A stretch of DNA of 64,000 bases from JBLNDJ01 sp050261515 (GTDB lineage: Bacteria; Acidobacteriota; Terriglobia; Bryobacterales; Bryobacteraceae). A model generated the notes under the pieces. It saw only the letters and a program-made list of their open reading frames with translations, had not been told where the DNA came from and searched no databases. The position numbers and the translations under genes are program-made. Shown here piece after piece: positions 16,751-26,152 of this stretch. The stretch lies in contig JBLNDJ010000025.1 of assembly GCA_050261515.1 (NCBI GenBank), positions 1 through 64,000 on the forward strand, read 5' to 3'. How positions within the stretch are numbered: the stretch's first letter is position 1; every line of letters begins with the position of its first letter.

Positions 16751-16806
16751 TGCCGGACCCAGAGTACTTTTGACCTCTTTAGGGGAAGAAAGTACACGGT
16801 CCGGCA
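16751..16806. repeat. Nested inverted repeat between cyclophilin and TPR genes
   Basis: Two nested perfect arms are present: TGCCGGACC (16751-16759) with GGTCCGGCA (16798-16806), and GTACTTT (16764-16770) with AAAGTAC (16789-16795). The loop is about 18 bases. There is no T-run after the stem, so a simple terminator is unlikely. It could be a small transposon-like palindrome, a protein-binding site or an RNA structure. The remaining spacer from 16807 to 16955 shows no gene. Confidence 0.7.
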
Positions 16807-16955
16807 TTTAACGAACAATTCACAGAACAGAACGCGGATTCGCTCGTCTTCCCCATTAAGAGCGGGCCGTGGATGCTAGGCCCGGGGGAGAAAAACAAAA
16901 ATCGCGGACACGAGGCGCGCCATACGTGTGCGCGGCCGCGAAGAGGGGGCTGGGG

Positions 16956-18260
16956 ATGTCTTTACGCCTGGCATGGACAGTTTTAAGCGTTGCTCTTCTG
17001 GCTCGCGGGGCCGTGGAGCTGGACGAGCAGGGATACCTGGCGGCGATCGGCGAGGCCGAGCGGGGCCCGTCACCGGTGCGCCTGGCGACGCTGGTCAGCG
17101 GCCTGGGCGCCTATTACTTCCACAGCGCGCGATATCCGGAGGCCGAGCGGGAGTACAGGCGCGCGCTGGAGTTGTGGCGGAAGATCCCGCGCGGGGCAGC
17201 CGATACCGGCTCCGCGCTGAGCAACCTGGGGGCGGTATGCACGGTTCTGGGCAAGTACCGGGAGGCCGAGGGATATCTCGTCGAGGCGGTAAAGGTCCGG
17301 CAGAGGACGCTTGGCCCGAACGATCCCGACGCGGCCGCGACCCTGGCGAACCTGGGGTCCCTGTATCAGAAGGCCGGCCGCGAGCGCGAGGCGGAACCGC
17401 TGTTCGTCCGGGCGCTCGCGATGGTCCGGAAGGCCCGCGGCGAAGACTCGGCCGAAGCCGCGGCGGCGAAGAACAGCCTGGCGAATCTCTACCTGGCCAT
17501 GCGCCGCTACGGGCAGGCCGAGCGCCTGTTCAAGGAGGCGCTTCGTTCCCGCGAGCGGCTGCTCGGGCCGAACCACCCCGGAGTGGCGGTAGTGCTCAAC
17601 AATCTCGCGCAAACGTACCGTTGCCAGAACCGGCTGGCGCGGGCCGAGGAACTGGTCCGGAGCGCGCTCGAGATCCGCGAGAAGGCGCTCGGGCCGGACC
17701 ATCCGGAGACGGCCACGTCGATGAACAATCTCGGGTCGATCTTCGCGGCGCGCGGGGAATACTCCCAGGCCGAAATTCTTTACCGGCGCGCGCTGGCGGC
17801 TCAGGAGAAGACGCTTGGACAGGCGAACCCGGAGGTGGCGATCGAGTGGAACAACCTCGCGCACCTGGCGCACCTGCGCGGGGCTTACGGGGAGGCGGAG
17901 TCGATGTACCTGAAGGCGCTGGCGATCTTGGAGCCCGCGCTCGGGAGCGGGCACCGGCGCGTCGCCGAGGTGCGCCACAATCTCGCGGTGACGTATACGG
18001 CGCTGGAGCGGTATCCCGAAGCGGCGGCGCTGTTCGAGCGGGCCATTACGGTCTTCGAACAGGGCGCGCCGGATTACTCGAGCCTGGCGCTCGCGCTCGC
18101 AAACTACTCGAACATGCTGCGAAAGGCGGGCCGCAAGAAGGAAGCCTCGGCGATGGAGGTGCGCTCGAAAGCGATCTTCGACCAGCACCCGGAGGTGGAG
18201 GCGTCGCGGCAGACGGTGGACGTGAAGGACCTGGCGATGGCGTCGGGGTTCCGGAAATGA
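16956..18260 (+). CDS. Secreted kinesin-light-chain-type TPR protein
   Basis: A 434-residue protein with an N-terminal hydrophobic leader (LAWTVLSVALLARG) and about eight tetratricopeptide repeats of the 42-residue kinesin light chain type. Typical units are LSNLGAVCTVLGKYREAEGY, NNLAQTYRCQNRLARAEELV and NNLGSIFAARGEYSQAEILY, joined by LGPNHP-like turns. Such arrays bind other proteins. No catalytic domain is attached. I took the ATG at 16956 because the leader begins there; a longer frame upstream has no such signal. The partner is unknown. Confidence 0.85.
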   Translation: MSLRLAWTVLSVALLARGAVELDEQGYLAAIGEAERGPSPVRLATLVSGLGAYYFHSARYPEAEREYRRALELWRKIPRGAADTGSALSNLGAVCTVLGKYREAEGYLVEAVKVRQRTLGPNDPDAAATLANLGSLYQKAGREREAEPLFVRALAMVRKARGEDSAEAAAAKNSLANLYLAMRRYGQAERLFKEALRSRERLLGPNHPGVAVVLNNLAQTYRCQNRLARAEELVRSALEIREKALGPDHPETATSMNNLGSIFAARGEYSQAEILYRRALAAQEKTLGQANPEVAIEWNNLAHLAHLRGAYGEAESMYLKALAILEPALGSGHRRVAEVRHNLAVTYTALERYPEAAALFERAITVFEQGAPDYSSLALALANYSNMLRKAGRKKEASAMEVRSKAIFDQHPEVEASRQTVDVKDLAMASGFRK

Positions 18261-18316
18261 GCGCCTGGCCGAGTGACAGCCGGCCTGCCGGTCAACAACA
18301 TGCCCCGCAGGGAGCG

Positions 18317-18634
18317 TCAGTCTTTCGAGCCCGGAGGCGCGGTTTCGCCGAGGTCCGCCTGAAGCTCGTTGATGACCTTCTTGACGCCCTTCACCTTGAG
18401 GGTGAGGCGCTCGGCCCGTTGTTTGAGCTTCTCTTCGCGGACTTTGCCTCGAAGCGTGACGACGCCGTCGGTCACTTCGACTTCTATGCCGCCGCCTTTG
18501 ACGTCGCGGTCACCGGCCAGGCGCCGGCGCACCTGGTCGTAAATCTCGTCGTCCTGAGCCGTTTTCTGGGCGGACGCCGGGGCCGCGCTGAAGATCGTGA
18601 CTGCCAGCACAATTAACAGAGCAAAGACTCGCAT
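18317..18634 (-). CDS. Small periplasmic BON-domain protein
   Basis: The 105-residue protein has a signal peptide (ending PASAQ) and one BON domain: IYDQVRRRLAGDRDVKGGGI, the VTDGVVTLRGKV strand, and VKKVINELQ. BON domains bind phospholipids or other envelope components and occur in OsmY-like stress proteins. It lies just downstream of era on the same strand, separated by 18 bases, so it may be the last gene of that transcript. Confidence 0.85.
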   Translation of the reverse strand: MRVFALLIVLAVTIFSAAPASAQKTAQDDEIYDQVRRRLAGDRDVKGGGIEVEVTDGVVTLRGKVREEKLKQRAERLTLKVKGVKKVINELQADLGETAPPGSKD

Positions 18635-18652
18635 AACCGGTAACCTAATATT

Positions 18653-19564
18653 CTATTCGCTTTCTCCGGTCATGGAGCGCCAGTCGAGCTCATTGAGGAA
18701 TTCCGGGCTCTCGCGCCATCTGGGCCGAAGCTTCACGAACAGCTGGAGAAAAATCTTGCGGTCGAAGAGCCGCTCCATCTCCTCGCGGGCGTGCGTGCCG
18801 ATTTGCTTGAGCATGGCCCCCTTGGAGCCGATCACGATGCCCTTCTGGCCCTCGCGCTCGACGTAGATGGTTGCGGCGATGCGGGTCAACTTCGGTCCTT
18901 CTTCCCACTGGTCCACCAGGACCGCGACCGAGTGCGGCACCTCGTCGCGTGTTTCGGCGAGAATTTTCTCGCGGATCAGCTCGGCGGCGAGGAAGCGCTC
19001 GGGCTGGTCGGTCAGGTAGTCCTCCGGGAAGTACGCGGGGCCTTCGGGCAGCCGCTCGACGATGGCGCGGCGCAGTTCGGGCAGCCCTTCGCCAGTGCGG
19101 GCCGAGACGGGAAAGAACTCGGCGAACTCGCGCAGCGCGCGGTAATGCTCGATCAGCGGCAGCATCTGCGATTTGTCTTTCACGCGGTCGATTTTGTTGA
19201 GCACCAGGATGACGGGCGTGGAGGTGGCGCCGAGGATTCCGGCCGCTTCCACGTCGGCGGCGCTGAAGCCGAGCGAGGCGTCCACCAGGTAGAGCAGCAG
19301 GTCGCGCTCGTCGAGCGCCGCGCGGATGGTGTCCATCATGCGCCGGTTGAACAGGGTGTCGGGCTTGTGGATTCCGGGCGTATCGATGAAGGCGATCTGC
19401 GCCTGCGGCATCGTCAGGACGCCCTGGATGAGGTTGCGCGTGGTCTGCGGCTTATCGGCGACGATGGCGACCTTGCTGCCGACGAGGGCGTTCACGAGCG
19501 TCGATTTTCCGGCGTTGGGACGGCCGAGGACGGACACGAATCCCGATACGAATTTTTCAGGCAT
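18653..19564 (-). CDS. era: GTPase Era
   Basis: A 303-residue Era with G1 GRPNAGKST, G3 DTPGIHKP and G4 NKID, and a C-terminal KH domain that includes IVIGSKGAMLKQIGTHARE. Era binds the 3' end of 16S rRNA and helps 30S subunit maturation. Length and domain order are standard. It is the last core gene of the phoH-ybeY-corC-like-era series and its start overlaps the stop of the CBS-domain gene by 8 bases. Confidence 0.97.
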   Translation of the reverse strand: MPEKFVSGFVSVLGRPNAGKSTLVNALVGSKVAIVADKPQTTRNLIQGVLTMPQAQIAFIDTPGIHKPDTLFNRRMMDTIRAALDERDLLLYLVDASLGFSAADVEAAGILGATSTPVILVLNKIDRVKDKSQMLPLIEHYRALREFAEFFPVSARTGEGLPELRRAIVERLPEGPAYFPEDYLTDQPERFLAAELIREKILAETRDEVPHSVAVLVDQWEEGPKLTRIAATIYVEREGQKGIVIGSKGAMLKQIGTHAREEMERLFDRKIFLQLFVKLRPRWRESPEFLNELDWRSMTGESE

Positions 19565-20798
19565 GGTTTGCTTGGTTCGATTTCGACACGCGGACCTGCT
19601 CGACTTTCAGGTCGTTGCTCGCGAGCACTTCGATGCGGATGCCCTGGCGCTCGACGCTCTCGCCCGGATGCGGCACGCGCCCGAGCCACTCCATGGCGAG
19701 GCCGCCGACGGTGGTCGATTCGGGCTCCTTGTCGGGCTGGAATTCGAGCAGCTCTTCGAGACGGTCGAGGCCGAAGTTGCCCGCGACGACGTAGCGGCCG
19801 TCGGGCTCTTCGGTAATGTCCATGGCCGGTTCGTGCTCGTCGCGGATCTCGCCGAAGACTTCCTCGACCAGGTCCTCGAGCGTGACGAGTCCCGCCGTGT
19901 TGCCGTACTCGTCGATGACGATCGACATGTGGGCGCGGTCGCGCTGCATTTCCTTGATCAGGGTGTTGACGGGCTTGGTCTCGGGCACGAAGCGTATGGG
20001 GCGCACGAGTTCGCGCACGGTGCGGGTCTTTCGCTCCTGCTCGCCGACCTCGAACATGTCGCGCACGTGGACGAAGCCGACGATGCGGTCGATGTTGCCT
20101 TCGAATACGGGCACGCGCGAATACTGCTCGTTGACGACGAGCTGGCGCAGCGCTTCGAGCGTCTGGCCGGCTTCGATGGCCACGATGTTGGGCCGCGGCG
20201 TCATCACCTCGCGCACGGTCTTGTCGCCGAACTCGACGACGGACTGGATCAGCTCGCGGTCGCTCTCCTCGATAAGCCCCTCCTCGGCGCCGGCCGTGAT
20301 CAGGGCATCGATGTTCTCGGCGGGCGTGGGAGCTTCCTTTTCGGCCTCGCCGTTGTTCGTAAGGTCGGTGAGGGACTGGAAAAACGCGAACAGCGCAACG
20401 AGCGGCCGCATGAGTTGCGCGAGCGCGCGCAGCAGCGGCGCGAACGCGCCGAGCCACGCTCCGCCGGTGTGCCGGTAGAGGATGTGCGGAACGACGTAGG
20501 TGGAGGCGAGCATCGTGAGCCACGCGATCAGGAACGACTCCACGCGGGCGCGCCCGGAGCCTGTGGCGCACACGGCCCCGAGCGCTAACAGCAGCGTGTG
20601 TTTGATGAGCGAGAACGTGAGGACGCCGTGCTCGGTTTCGATCCCGACGCGATCGTGGAGCGTGCTCTTGAAGTAGTCGAGCGCGGGCAGCTCGCGCGGG
20701 CGCAGGCGCAGCGATTCGAGATAAAGCAACTGCACGAACGTTACCGCGACCAGCGCGGCCGCAAACAGCGCGGCGATCAGGATGAGCATCAGTGTCAC
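19557..20798 (-). CDS. CBS-domain hemolysin/CorC family membrane protein
   Basis: The 413-residue protein has membrane segments in its first 150 residues (CNNM/DUF21-like). A CBS pair follows around residues 195-310, starting MTPRPNIVAIE and with SIVIDEYGNTAGLVTLEDLV, and the C-terminal CorC_HlyC domain contains GNFGLDRLEELL. Related proteins act in magnesium or cobalt efflux and membrane stress; a true haemolysin role is not implied. It overlaps ybeY by four bases upstream and era by 8 bases downstream, a conserved neighbourhood in many bacteria. Confidence 0.92.
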   Translation of the reverse strand: MTLMLILIAALFAAALVAVTFVQLLYLESLRLRPRELPALDYFKSTLHDRVGIETEHGVLTFSLIKHTLLLALGAVCATGSGRARVESFLIAWLTMLASTYVVPHILYRHTGGAWLGAFAPLLRALAQLMRPLVALFAFFQSLTDLTNNGEAEKEAPTPAENIDALITAGAEEGLIEESDRELIQSVVEFGDKTVREVMTPRPNIVAIEAGQTLEALRQLVVNEQYSRVPVFEGNIDRIVGFVHVRDMFEVGEQERKTRTVRELVRPIRFVPETKPVNTLIKEMQRDRAHMSIVIDEYGNTAGLVTLEDLVEEVFGEIRDEHEPAMDITEEPDGRYVVAGNFGLDRLEELLEFQPDKEPESTTVGGLAMEWLGRVPHPGESVERQGIRIEVLASNDLKVEQVRVSKSNQANHA

Positions 20799-21241
20799 GA
20801 TTTTGCCCGCTCGATCAGGCCGGTGGGAAGCCCCAGCGCCTTGCGATGGCGGCGCTCGGCTCGCGCCATGCGGCCGCGGTCGGTTGCGTGATCCATCCCC
20901 ATCAGATGCAACACTCCGTGAAGCATCAGGATACCGGCTTCCTGTTCGATGCTGTGGCCGAGGCGCTCGGCCTGGTCGCGAGCGCGATCGATCGAGATCG
21001 CGATTTCTCCGAGGAAGCCGTCAGGGCCGGGAGAGGGAAACGAGAGAACGTCAGCCGGATAATCGCGGCCGAGGAACTGGCGGTTGAGGCGCAGGAGTTC
21101 GTCGTCGCGCGAGACCAGACAGGTGAACGTGCGGCCTTCGGACACCTGCGCCTCGAGCGCCGCGGCGAAAGCCCTCAGGTTCCGGCGTGAGATGCCCGCC
21201 GGCACGCGTTGAAAGAGAACGGTACTGTGAGGTTCGGACAT
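20795..21241 (-). CDS. ybeY: Endoribonuclease YbeY
   Basis: A 148-residue protein with the zinc signature HGVLHLMGMDH near its C-terminus and the upstream segment LNRQFLGRDYPADVLSFPSP. YbeY is a metal-dependent RNase for 16S rRNA 3'-end maturation and ribosome quality control. A longer frame reaches to 21373 but would overlap the phoH gene and carries no family homology, so the ATG at 21241 is the better start. It lies 10 bases downstream of phoH. Confidence 0.95.
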   Translation of the reverse strand: MSEPHSTVLFQRVPAGISRRNLRAFAAALEAQVSEGRTFTCLVSRDDELLRLNRQFLGRDYPADVLSFPSPGPDGFLGEIAISIDRARDQAERLGHSIEQEAGILMLHGVLHLMGMDHATDRGRMARAERRHRKALGLPTGLIERAKS

Positions 21242-21251
21242 GGGAGCGCGT

Positions 21252-22295
21252 CTAGGCGCTGGGAACGAGCGAGTCTTCGGCCGCTTCGGGGGCCTCGTCG
21301 CGGCGTTCGCCTGGGAGATCGCCGAGCTTGAGCGAGAGCTGGCGCGCGCCATTAGCCTCCTGCCAGCGCTCATAGGCTTTCACGATCCGCTGCACGAGCG
21401 TGTGGCGCACGACGTCGCGCTCGTCGAAGTAAACGAAGCTGATGCCCTCGGTTCCGCGCAGCACTTCCTCGGCATTGAGCAGGCCGCTGCGTTTGCCGGC
21501 CGGCAGATCGATTTGGGTCACGTCGCCGTTGACCACCATCTTGGAGTTGAATCCCTGGCGCGTGAGGATCATCTTGGCCTGTTCGGATGTGGCGTTCTGC
21601 GCTTCGTCCACGATGACAAAGCTGTCGTTGAGCGTGCGGCCGCGCATGAACGCGATGGGCGCGACCTCGATGATGTTTCGCTCGAGGAACTTCTCGACCT
21701 TTTCCATCTCGAGCATGTCGTAAAGGGCGTCGTAGAGCGGGCGCAGGTAGGGATCGACTTTTTCCTGAAGGGTGCCGGGCAGGAAGCCGAGCCGCTCGCC
21801 GGCTTCGACGGCCGGACGCGTCAGGATGATCCGGCTGACCCGTTTGCTGACGAGCGCCGAGACGGCCATCGCGACCGCGAGATACGTTTTGCCCGTTCCG
21901 GCCGGACCGATGCCGAACACGAGATCGTTGCGCTCGATGGCTTCGAGATAGCGGCGCTGGTTGATCGTCTTGGGCACGACGATTTTTTTGCCGAAGTTGC
22001 GCTGGCGTCCGCTCACGACGAGCGAGCGCAGGCTGACTTCGGGATCGGCCGTGACGACCCGCAGGTAACTGTTGAGGTCGCCGTTGGTGAAGATGTGCCC
22101 CTCTTTCACCAGGCCGACGTATTCCTCCAGGATGCTCCCGGCGCGCGCGACATCGGCTTCGCTGCCTTCGAGCTCGAGGGAGTCGTCAAGGAGGGACGTG
22201 CTGACGTTCAGTCCGTTTTCCAGGACCCGTATGTTCTCGTCGTTGGTACCGAACAAGGATTCAATACCGCGGCTGATCTGAACGGAAACTTTCAT
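21252..22295 (-). CDS. phoH: PhoH-like ATPase (YbeZ type)
   Basis: The 347-residue protein has an N-terminal KH-like region and the PhoH ATPase domain with Walker A GPAGTGKT, the LTRPAVEAGERLGFLPGTLQ segment and FVIVDEAQNAT as Walker B. It is a putative RNA-associated helicase-type ATPase that works with YbeY. It is the first gene of a four-gene core operon. The upstream spacer to the divergent gene at 22483 is 187 bases and must hold both promoters. A TATACT hexamer at about 22458-22463 could be a plus-strand -10. Confidence 0.94.
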   Translation of the reverse strand: MKVSVQISRGIESLFGTNDENIRVLENGLNVSTSLLDDSLELEGSEADVARAGSILEEYVGLVKEGHIFTNGDLNSYLRVVTADPEVSLRSLVVSGRQRNFGKKIVVPKTINQRRYLEAIERNDLVFGIGPAGTGKTYLAVAMAVSALVSKRVSRIILTRPAVEAGERLGFLPGTLQEKVDPYLRPLYDALYDMLEMEKVEKFLERNIIEVAPIAFMRGRTLNDSFVIVDEAQNATSEQAKMILTRQGFNSKMVVNGDVTQIDLPAGKRSGLLNAEEVLRGTEGISFVYFDERDVVRHTLVQRIVKAYERWQEANGARQLSLKLGDLPGERRDEAPEAAEDSLVPSA

Positions 22296-22482
22296 TGCTT
22301 GGGGAAGCTTTTACCTCCGTGGGGAAATGGTGTCAATACGCGCTTATGGGGGTGTCTGGAATGGGCAGTGCTGTTTGTCCGCTCGCGCGGATTAACCATC
22401 TGTTTTCATTATACAGCAGATGCGCTCGCCCAATGCCCACGGAAATAGGGAATGAGTATACTGTTCCGGGTTTTGCGATGAT

Positions 22483-24096
22483 GTGGGTGTTGTGATCCGG
22501 TGTCTCATTATTCTGTTGATTCCCTTGCTGGCTGCGGCCCAGGACCGCTGGATCGCGGTGCGTTCGGGGCCGTTTCAGGTGCTGTCGAACGCGGGCGACC
22601 GGCCTGCTCGCGAGGTGTTGAATCAGCTTGAGCAGGTTCGCTACGTGGTCGGTCAGGCGCTTGGGAAGGAGGACCTCAAGACGACCTGGCCGTTTCGCAT
22701 TGTCGTGTTCAAGACCGGCCAGGCGGCGGTTCCGGCGCTGGTTCGTGACACGTATGCGGGCGCGCTGGTGGCGGGCGTGCCTCCGGCGCCCGAGTGGATG
22801 CGCGTATGCGTACGGGTTCTGATCGAGTCGAACGCGGGGCGGATGCCGGTGGGGATTGAGTCCGGCATCGAGACGTTTTACTCGACGGCCCAGGTCGCAG
22901 GGACGAAGGTGACGCTTGGGGCTCCGCCTCCCGAGGGTGAGCGCAATCTCGATTGGGCTCGCGTGCATCTGCTCGTCACCAATCCAAATTACGCGGGGCG
23001 GCTGCGTGTGCTGCTCTACAACCTTCAGCGCGGCGGCGATGCGGGGCCGGCTTTCCGGAACGCTTTTGCGAAGACGCCGGAGGAGGTAGACAAACAAGCC
23101 TCCGGGGCGCTCGCCTCCGGAAATTTCACGACCATCACGGTGGGCGGGCGGCCGCTCAGTGCTCAGAGGGATTTCATGCCCCTGCCGGTCGAGGGACCGC
23201 TGGCCGAGATCGCTCTCGCCGATTTGCGGCATGACTACCAGGGGCTCCTTGCGACGGCTCCGGCCGAAGCGCACGAGGGGCTGAAGGAATACGCCGCGGC
23301 GGTCGAAGCCGGGAGCAAGAGCGCGCGCGCATGGGTCGAGGCGGCGCGGCTCAATCGGGATGCCGCCGCGGCACGCGCGCAGCTTCAGAAGGCCGCGGAG
23401 CTGAACCCGAACTGGGCCGAGCCGTACGTGGTGCTGGCTTCGCTCGAGACCGATCCTTCGCGCAAGCTGCAGTGGCTCAAGATGGCCGCCTCGCTCGAGC
23501 CTCGCAGCGCGGAACGGTGGCGCGCCGTGGCGGAGATGTACCAGACGCACAACAAATATCCCGAGGCCGCCAGGGCGTGGTCGGCCGCCGAAAATGCCTC
23601 GACCGATGGCGCGGAACGCGAGCGCATGCGCGCAGCCCGCGAGGCGCTTGAGGAGAACCGGCTGGCGTACGAGGAGGCCGAGCGCAAGCGGCAGGAGACC
23701 GAGCGCGAGCGCGACCTGCGCCGCGTAAAGGATGCCGCTCTCGCCGAGATCCGCGCCGCCGAGGAGCGCGCCAATCGCGGCCAGGCCGCTGTTGACCCGA
23801 ACCGCAAGGTCGAGCACATGGACATCGGCGAGGCGGCTTCGGGCAAGGTGCGGGGCAAACTCGTCCAGGCCGATTGCCTCGGCCGCATGGTGCGGCTGTA
23901 CGTTCGCCCTCCCGAGGGCAAGGAAGTCCGGCTGCTGGTCCGTGACCCCCAGGCGGTTGTGGTGCTGCGCGCCCAAGAGCTTACGTTTCAGTGCGGCGTG
24001 CAGCAAACGCCGCGCGAAGTGTCGATCGAGTACACGCCCGGCATGGATGGCAAGCTCGGGACGGCGGGTGAGGTCGTGACGGTCACTTACGAATGA
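22483..24096 (+). CDS. Secreted hypothetical protein with TPR-like helices
   Basis: This 537-residue protein has a signal peptide (LIILLIPLLAAAQ). The N-terminal 200 residues include WIAVRSGPFQVLSNAGDRPAR and an LLVTNPNYAG-like segment, a pattern common in acidobacterial secreted proteins of unknown role. Residues 265-370 form TPR-like helices (LQKAAELNPNWAEPYVVLAS). A charged coiled coil with EEAERKRQETERERDLRR follows, then a beta-rich C-terminus. The start is a GTG at 22483, with another GTG at 22492. It overlaps the MFS gene by four bases. Confidence 0.72.
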   Translation: MGVVIRCLIILLIPLLAAAQDRWIAVRSGPFQVLSNAGDRPAREVLNQLEQVRYVVGQALGKEDLKTTWPFRIVVFKTGQAAVPALVRDTYAGALVAGVPPAPEWMRVCVRVLIESNAGRMPVGIESGIETFYSTAQVAGTKVTLGAPPPEGERNLDWARVHLLVTNPNYAGRLRVLLYNLQRGGDAGPAFRNAFAKTPEEVDKQASGALASGNFTTITVGGRPLSAQRDFMPLPVEGPLAEIALADLRHDYQGLLATAPAEAHEGLKEYAAAVEAGSKSARAWVEAARLNRDAAAARAQLQKAAELNPNWAEPYVVLASLETDPSRKLQWLKMAASLEPRSAERWRAVAEMYQTHNKYPEAARAWSAAENASTDGAERERMRAAREALEENRLAYEEAERKRQETERERDLRRVKDAALAEIRAAEERANRGQAAVDPNRKVEHMDIGEAASGKVRGKLVQADCLGRMVRLYVRPPEGKEVRLLVRDPQAVVVLRAQELTFQCGVQQTPREVSIEYTPGMDGKLGTAGEVVTVTYE

Positions 24097-25259
24097 CGCG
24101 CTTCCGCTGGGTCGTGCTCGGGGTCTTCGTCCTGTCGGGAGTTTTGAATTATCTGGACCGCCAGTTGCTGCCCGCCCTCGCGCCGGGTCTGCGCGGAAGG
24201 CTGAGTCTCTCGAATGCCGACTACGGCCTGATTTTGGCGGCGTTCTCGATTGCCTACGCGGTCTCGGCGCCGCTGGCCGGGCTCTTCATCGACCGCGTGG
24301 GCCTGAACCGCGGCATCAGTATCGTCGTAGCACTCTGGTCGCTGGCCGGCATGGCGACGGGATTTGCCGGGGGGCTCGCGGGCCTCGCCGCGTGCCGCGC
24401 GGTGCTCGGACTGGCGCAGGCGGGCGGCATTCCGGCGGCGGGCAAGGCAATCGCGCGCTACCTGAAACCCGAAGAGCGCGCGCTCGGAAACGCGGTCAGC
24501 CAGATCGGACTCGGTGTGGGGGCGATGCTGGCGCCGCCCGTCGGCATATGGCTTGCTGGCGCGCACGGATGGAGCGCGCCGTTCCTCGTCACGGGCGCGC
24601 TGGGGCTGCTCTGGATTCCGCTGTGGAGCCGCGTCGCGCGCGCCGAGCCGGCCAAGGAGGACGCGCGCGGGGAGAAGGCGCAGGGGCTCGACCGCCGCCT
24701 CTGGTTGATCATCCTGGCAAACATGCTCTCGATGACGGTCTACACGCTGTGGAGCAACTGGACGTCGGTGTACCTGGTGCAATCGCAGCGGATGACGCTT
24801 GCCGCGACGGCTCCCTACGCCGCGGTCCCGCCGCTGTTCTTCAATCTCGGAGGACTGGCCGGCGGGTGGCTTTCGATGCGGTGGATGCGGCGCGGCGCCG
24901 CGGCGCTTCCGGCTCGCCTGCGCGCGTGCCTGGTGAGCGCGGTGGCTATGCTGGCGACGGCGGCCGTGCCGCTGATGCCCGGCGCCTGGCCCGCGACGGG
25001 GGCCATCTGTTTCAGCGCCTTCTGGGCCGCGGCGATGAGCGTGAACCTGTATACGATGCCGCTCGACCTATGGGGCGCGGGCCGCGCGGCGTTCGCGGTC
25101 TCGACGCTCACGGCCGCCTACGGCGCCATGCAGGCCGCGTTTTCGCCCGCCGCCGGCGCGCTCATCGACCGGGTGGGGTTTCCGCCGGTGTGCGCGGCGG
25201 TTTCCGTGCTGCCGCTCGTTGCATATCTGGCGCTGCGGCCCGTGGGGCGGCGCGTATGA
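24093..25259 (+). CDS. Major facilitator superfamily transporter
   Basis: A 388-residue membrane protein with about 12 hydrophobic segments. It shows the MFS pattern near the N-terminus (LNYLDRQLLPALAPGLR, then AGLFIDRVGLNRG between segments 2 and 3), typical of the hexuronate/anion:cation symporter-like branch. The substrate cannot be determined. It is translationally coupled to its neighbours on both sides by ATGA overlaps, so it belongs to a three-gene operon with the secreted TPR-like protein and the GNAT fusion protein. Confidence 0.9.
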   Translation: MTRFRWVVLGVFVLSGVLNYLDRQLLPALAPGLRGRLSLSNADYGLILAAFSIAYAVSAPLAGLFIDRVGLNRGISIVVALWSLAGMATGFAGGLAGLAACRAVLGLAQAGGIPAAGKAIARYLKPEERALGNAVSQIGLGVGAMLAPPVGIWLAGAHGWSAPFLVTGALGLLWIPLWSRVARAEPAKEDARGEKAQGLDRRLWLIILANMLSMTVYTLWSNWTSVYLVQSQRMTLAATAPYAAVPPLFFNLGGLAGGWLSMRWMRRGAAALPARLRACLVSAVAMLATAAVPLMPGAWPATGAICFSAFWAAAMSVNLYTMPLDLWGAGRAAFAVSTLTAAYGAMQAAFSPAAGALIDRVGFPPVCAAVSVLPLVAYLALRPVGRRV

Positions 25260-26152
25260 AGTGGCAAATGCTCGAGGGCCGGCCGTTCCTGCCGGGCCGC
25301 CGCCGCGTCGCGGTGCTCGCGCCGTGCTTCCCGTATCCGGACGCGCAGCATTTGTTCCATATGCTGCGCGAGACCGCGTGCGAATTCGACGTCCTTCTGT
25401 TCGCGTTTGCGGACGCGCCACCGAAGATCTGCGAGCCCGTGCTCGAGTTCTGCTCGCGCGTGATCCTGGTGCCGCCTGCCGCCGGCGGGCATCGCTCGGA
25501 CATGATGCAGTCGCTGTGGGACGGCCTCTCGCGCGAGTTCGCCGTAGATGCGCGGCAGGTCGAATCCATGCAACTGGCTCTTTACGGGGGCGACATCCTC
25601 GTGATGGGCGAACGCGCCGCCGGCGGGTGGTGGGGCCGGCTGCGCCAGCGCCGCGCGATGGCGAAGTTCAAACGGCTGGTCGCCTCTTCGGAGCTCGCCG
25701 TGCTGCGCGAGATCGCCGATCCGCCGCTCGAGATCCGCGCGGCGCGCCATGGCGACCTTGCGGAACTCGACCGCATCCAGCGCGCCTCGCCGGGGGCCGT
25801 GCTCTGGGCCCCGGAGGGCTATCTCACATACGACTGCCGCGTGGCGGAGGCGGGCGGACGCATCGCGGGCTTTCTCGTCTGCCGCGCGCTGGCCGACGAC
25901 GAAAGCGAAGTGCTCAGCCTGATCGTCGATCCCGCGCTGCGCCGGCGCGGCATCGCCATGGCGCTCATGCGCGAGGCGCTCGCCGCGCGGCCGGGGACCT
26001 GGTTTCTGGAGGTGCGGCAGTCCAACTGGCCGGCCCGAAAGCTCTACGAACGACTCGGGTTTGAGGATATTTCCCTTAGGCCGGACTACTACCAGGACAC
26101 AGGCGAATCCGCTGTTGTAATGCGTCTGAAACCGTGCTACCTTCGCAAGTGA
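25256..26152 (+). CDS. Glycosyltransferase-like N-terminus fused to GNAT acetyltransferase
   Basis: This 298-residue protein has two parts. Residues 10-150 resemble the N-terminal Rossmann half of family 4 glycosyltransferases: RRRVAVLAPCFPYPDAQHLF, then a strand like FDVLLFAFAD, and VESMQLALYGGDILVMG. The C-terminal half of that enzyme, with its sugar-nucleotide site, is absent. Residues 158-298 form a complete GNAT domain with the acetyl-CoA loop DPALRRRGIAMALMREAL and YERLGFED, most like RimI. The gene starts inside the MFS stop (ATGA). The GNAT part is likely active; the role of the half glycosyltransferase is unknown. Confidence 0.75.
   Translation: MKWQMLEGRPFLPGRRRVAVLAPCFPYPDAQHLFHMLRETACEFDVLLFAFADAPPKICEPVLEFCSRVILVPPAAGGHRSDMMQSLWDGLSREFAVDARQVESMQLALYGGDILVMGERAAGGWWGRLRQRRAMAKFKRLVASSELAVLREIADPPLEIRAARHGDLAELDRIQRASPGAVLWAPEGYLTYDCRVAEAGGRIAGFLVCRALADDESEVLSLIVDPALRRRGIAMALMREALAARPGTWFLEVRQSNWPARKLYERLGFEDISLRPDYYQDTGESAVVMRLKPCYLRK

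Noticed and set aside
16976..18260. TPR coding repeats as a DNA repeat element
   Set aside because: The periodicity is at protein level (42 residues) with diverged codons, as expected for TPR arrays.
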